6,789 nt of DNA from positions 1-6,789 of the forward strand of contig CAYMUL010000057.1 of assembly GCA_964393605.1 (NCBI GenBank). Reading direction: 5' to 3'. Source of the DNA: CAYMUL01 sp964393605. Its GTDB lineage: Bacteria; Bacteroidota; Ignavibacteria; Ignavibacteriales; Ignavibacteriaceae. Of the stretch, positions 6,760-6,789 are shown piece after piece. Position 1 is the stretch's first letter; each line of letters opens with the position of its first letter. The notes under the pieces are model-generated. The model ran no database searches. It saw only the letters and a list, made by a program, of their open reading frames with translations, and was not told the DNA's origin. Both the position numbers and the translations under genes were made by a program.

Positions 6760-6789
6760 GTTTTATTGAGTTTGATAAATAAACTTTCG

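Overview
The window is an AT-rich bacterial segment with five complete protein genes, all on the minus strand and therefore read from right to left. In transcription order they are ispH (last enzyme of the MEP isoprenoid pathway), a TPR-repeat sensor histidine kinase, gpmA (2,3-bisphosphoglycerate-dependent phosphoglycerate mutase), a small TPM-domain protein, and a secreted right-handed beta-helix protein with a C-terminal type IX secretion (T9SS) sorting domain. No rRNA, tRNA, CRISPR array, transposase gene or phage gene was seen, and no gene-free stretch exceeds about 100 bases.

The organism is most likely in the Bacteroidota/Chlorobiota/Ignavibacteriota group, with Ignavibacteria as the best guess. 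The C-terminal tail with YPNPFNP, the IPVELISFTA linker followed by a NWSTATETNNRGFEI segment, and the TPR kinase architecture are all typical of that group. Shine-Dalgarno signals are mostly weak or absent, as is common there; gpmA is the exception. This placement rests on recognised protein style, not on a database search.

Layout: ispH (5462-6694) stands apart with 85 bp to the kinase gene (3103-5376), and 79 bp then separate the kinase from gpmA (2382-3023). The last three genes are packed with 2 bp and 1 bp gaps, so gpmA, the TPM gene (1918-2379) and the beta-helix gene (78-1916) probably form one translationally coupled operon. Functionally the set is mixed: two housekeeping enzymes, one sensor without a partner response regulator in view, one small domain protein of unclear role, and one cell-surface or secreted protein. 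I see no evidence that they form a single new system.

The most unusual feature lies outside the genes. A perfect 23-bp inverted repeat sits at the two extremes of the window (31-53 and 6737-6759), just outside the gene block. Similarity between the copies continues, imperfectly, outward toward the window edges but not inward toward the genes, and each copy is bordered on the gene side by the palindrome TAATTA. This is what one would see if the five genes lie between two copies of an insertion sequence or MITE whose bodies start just beyond the window. That reading is an inference.
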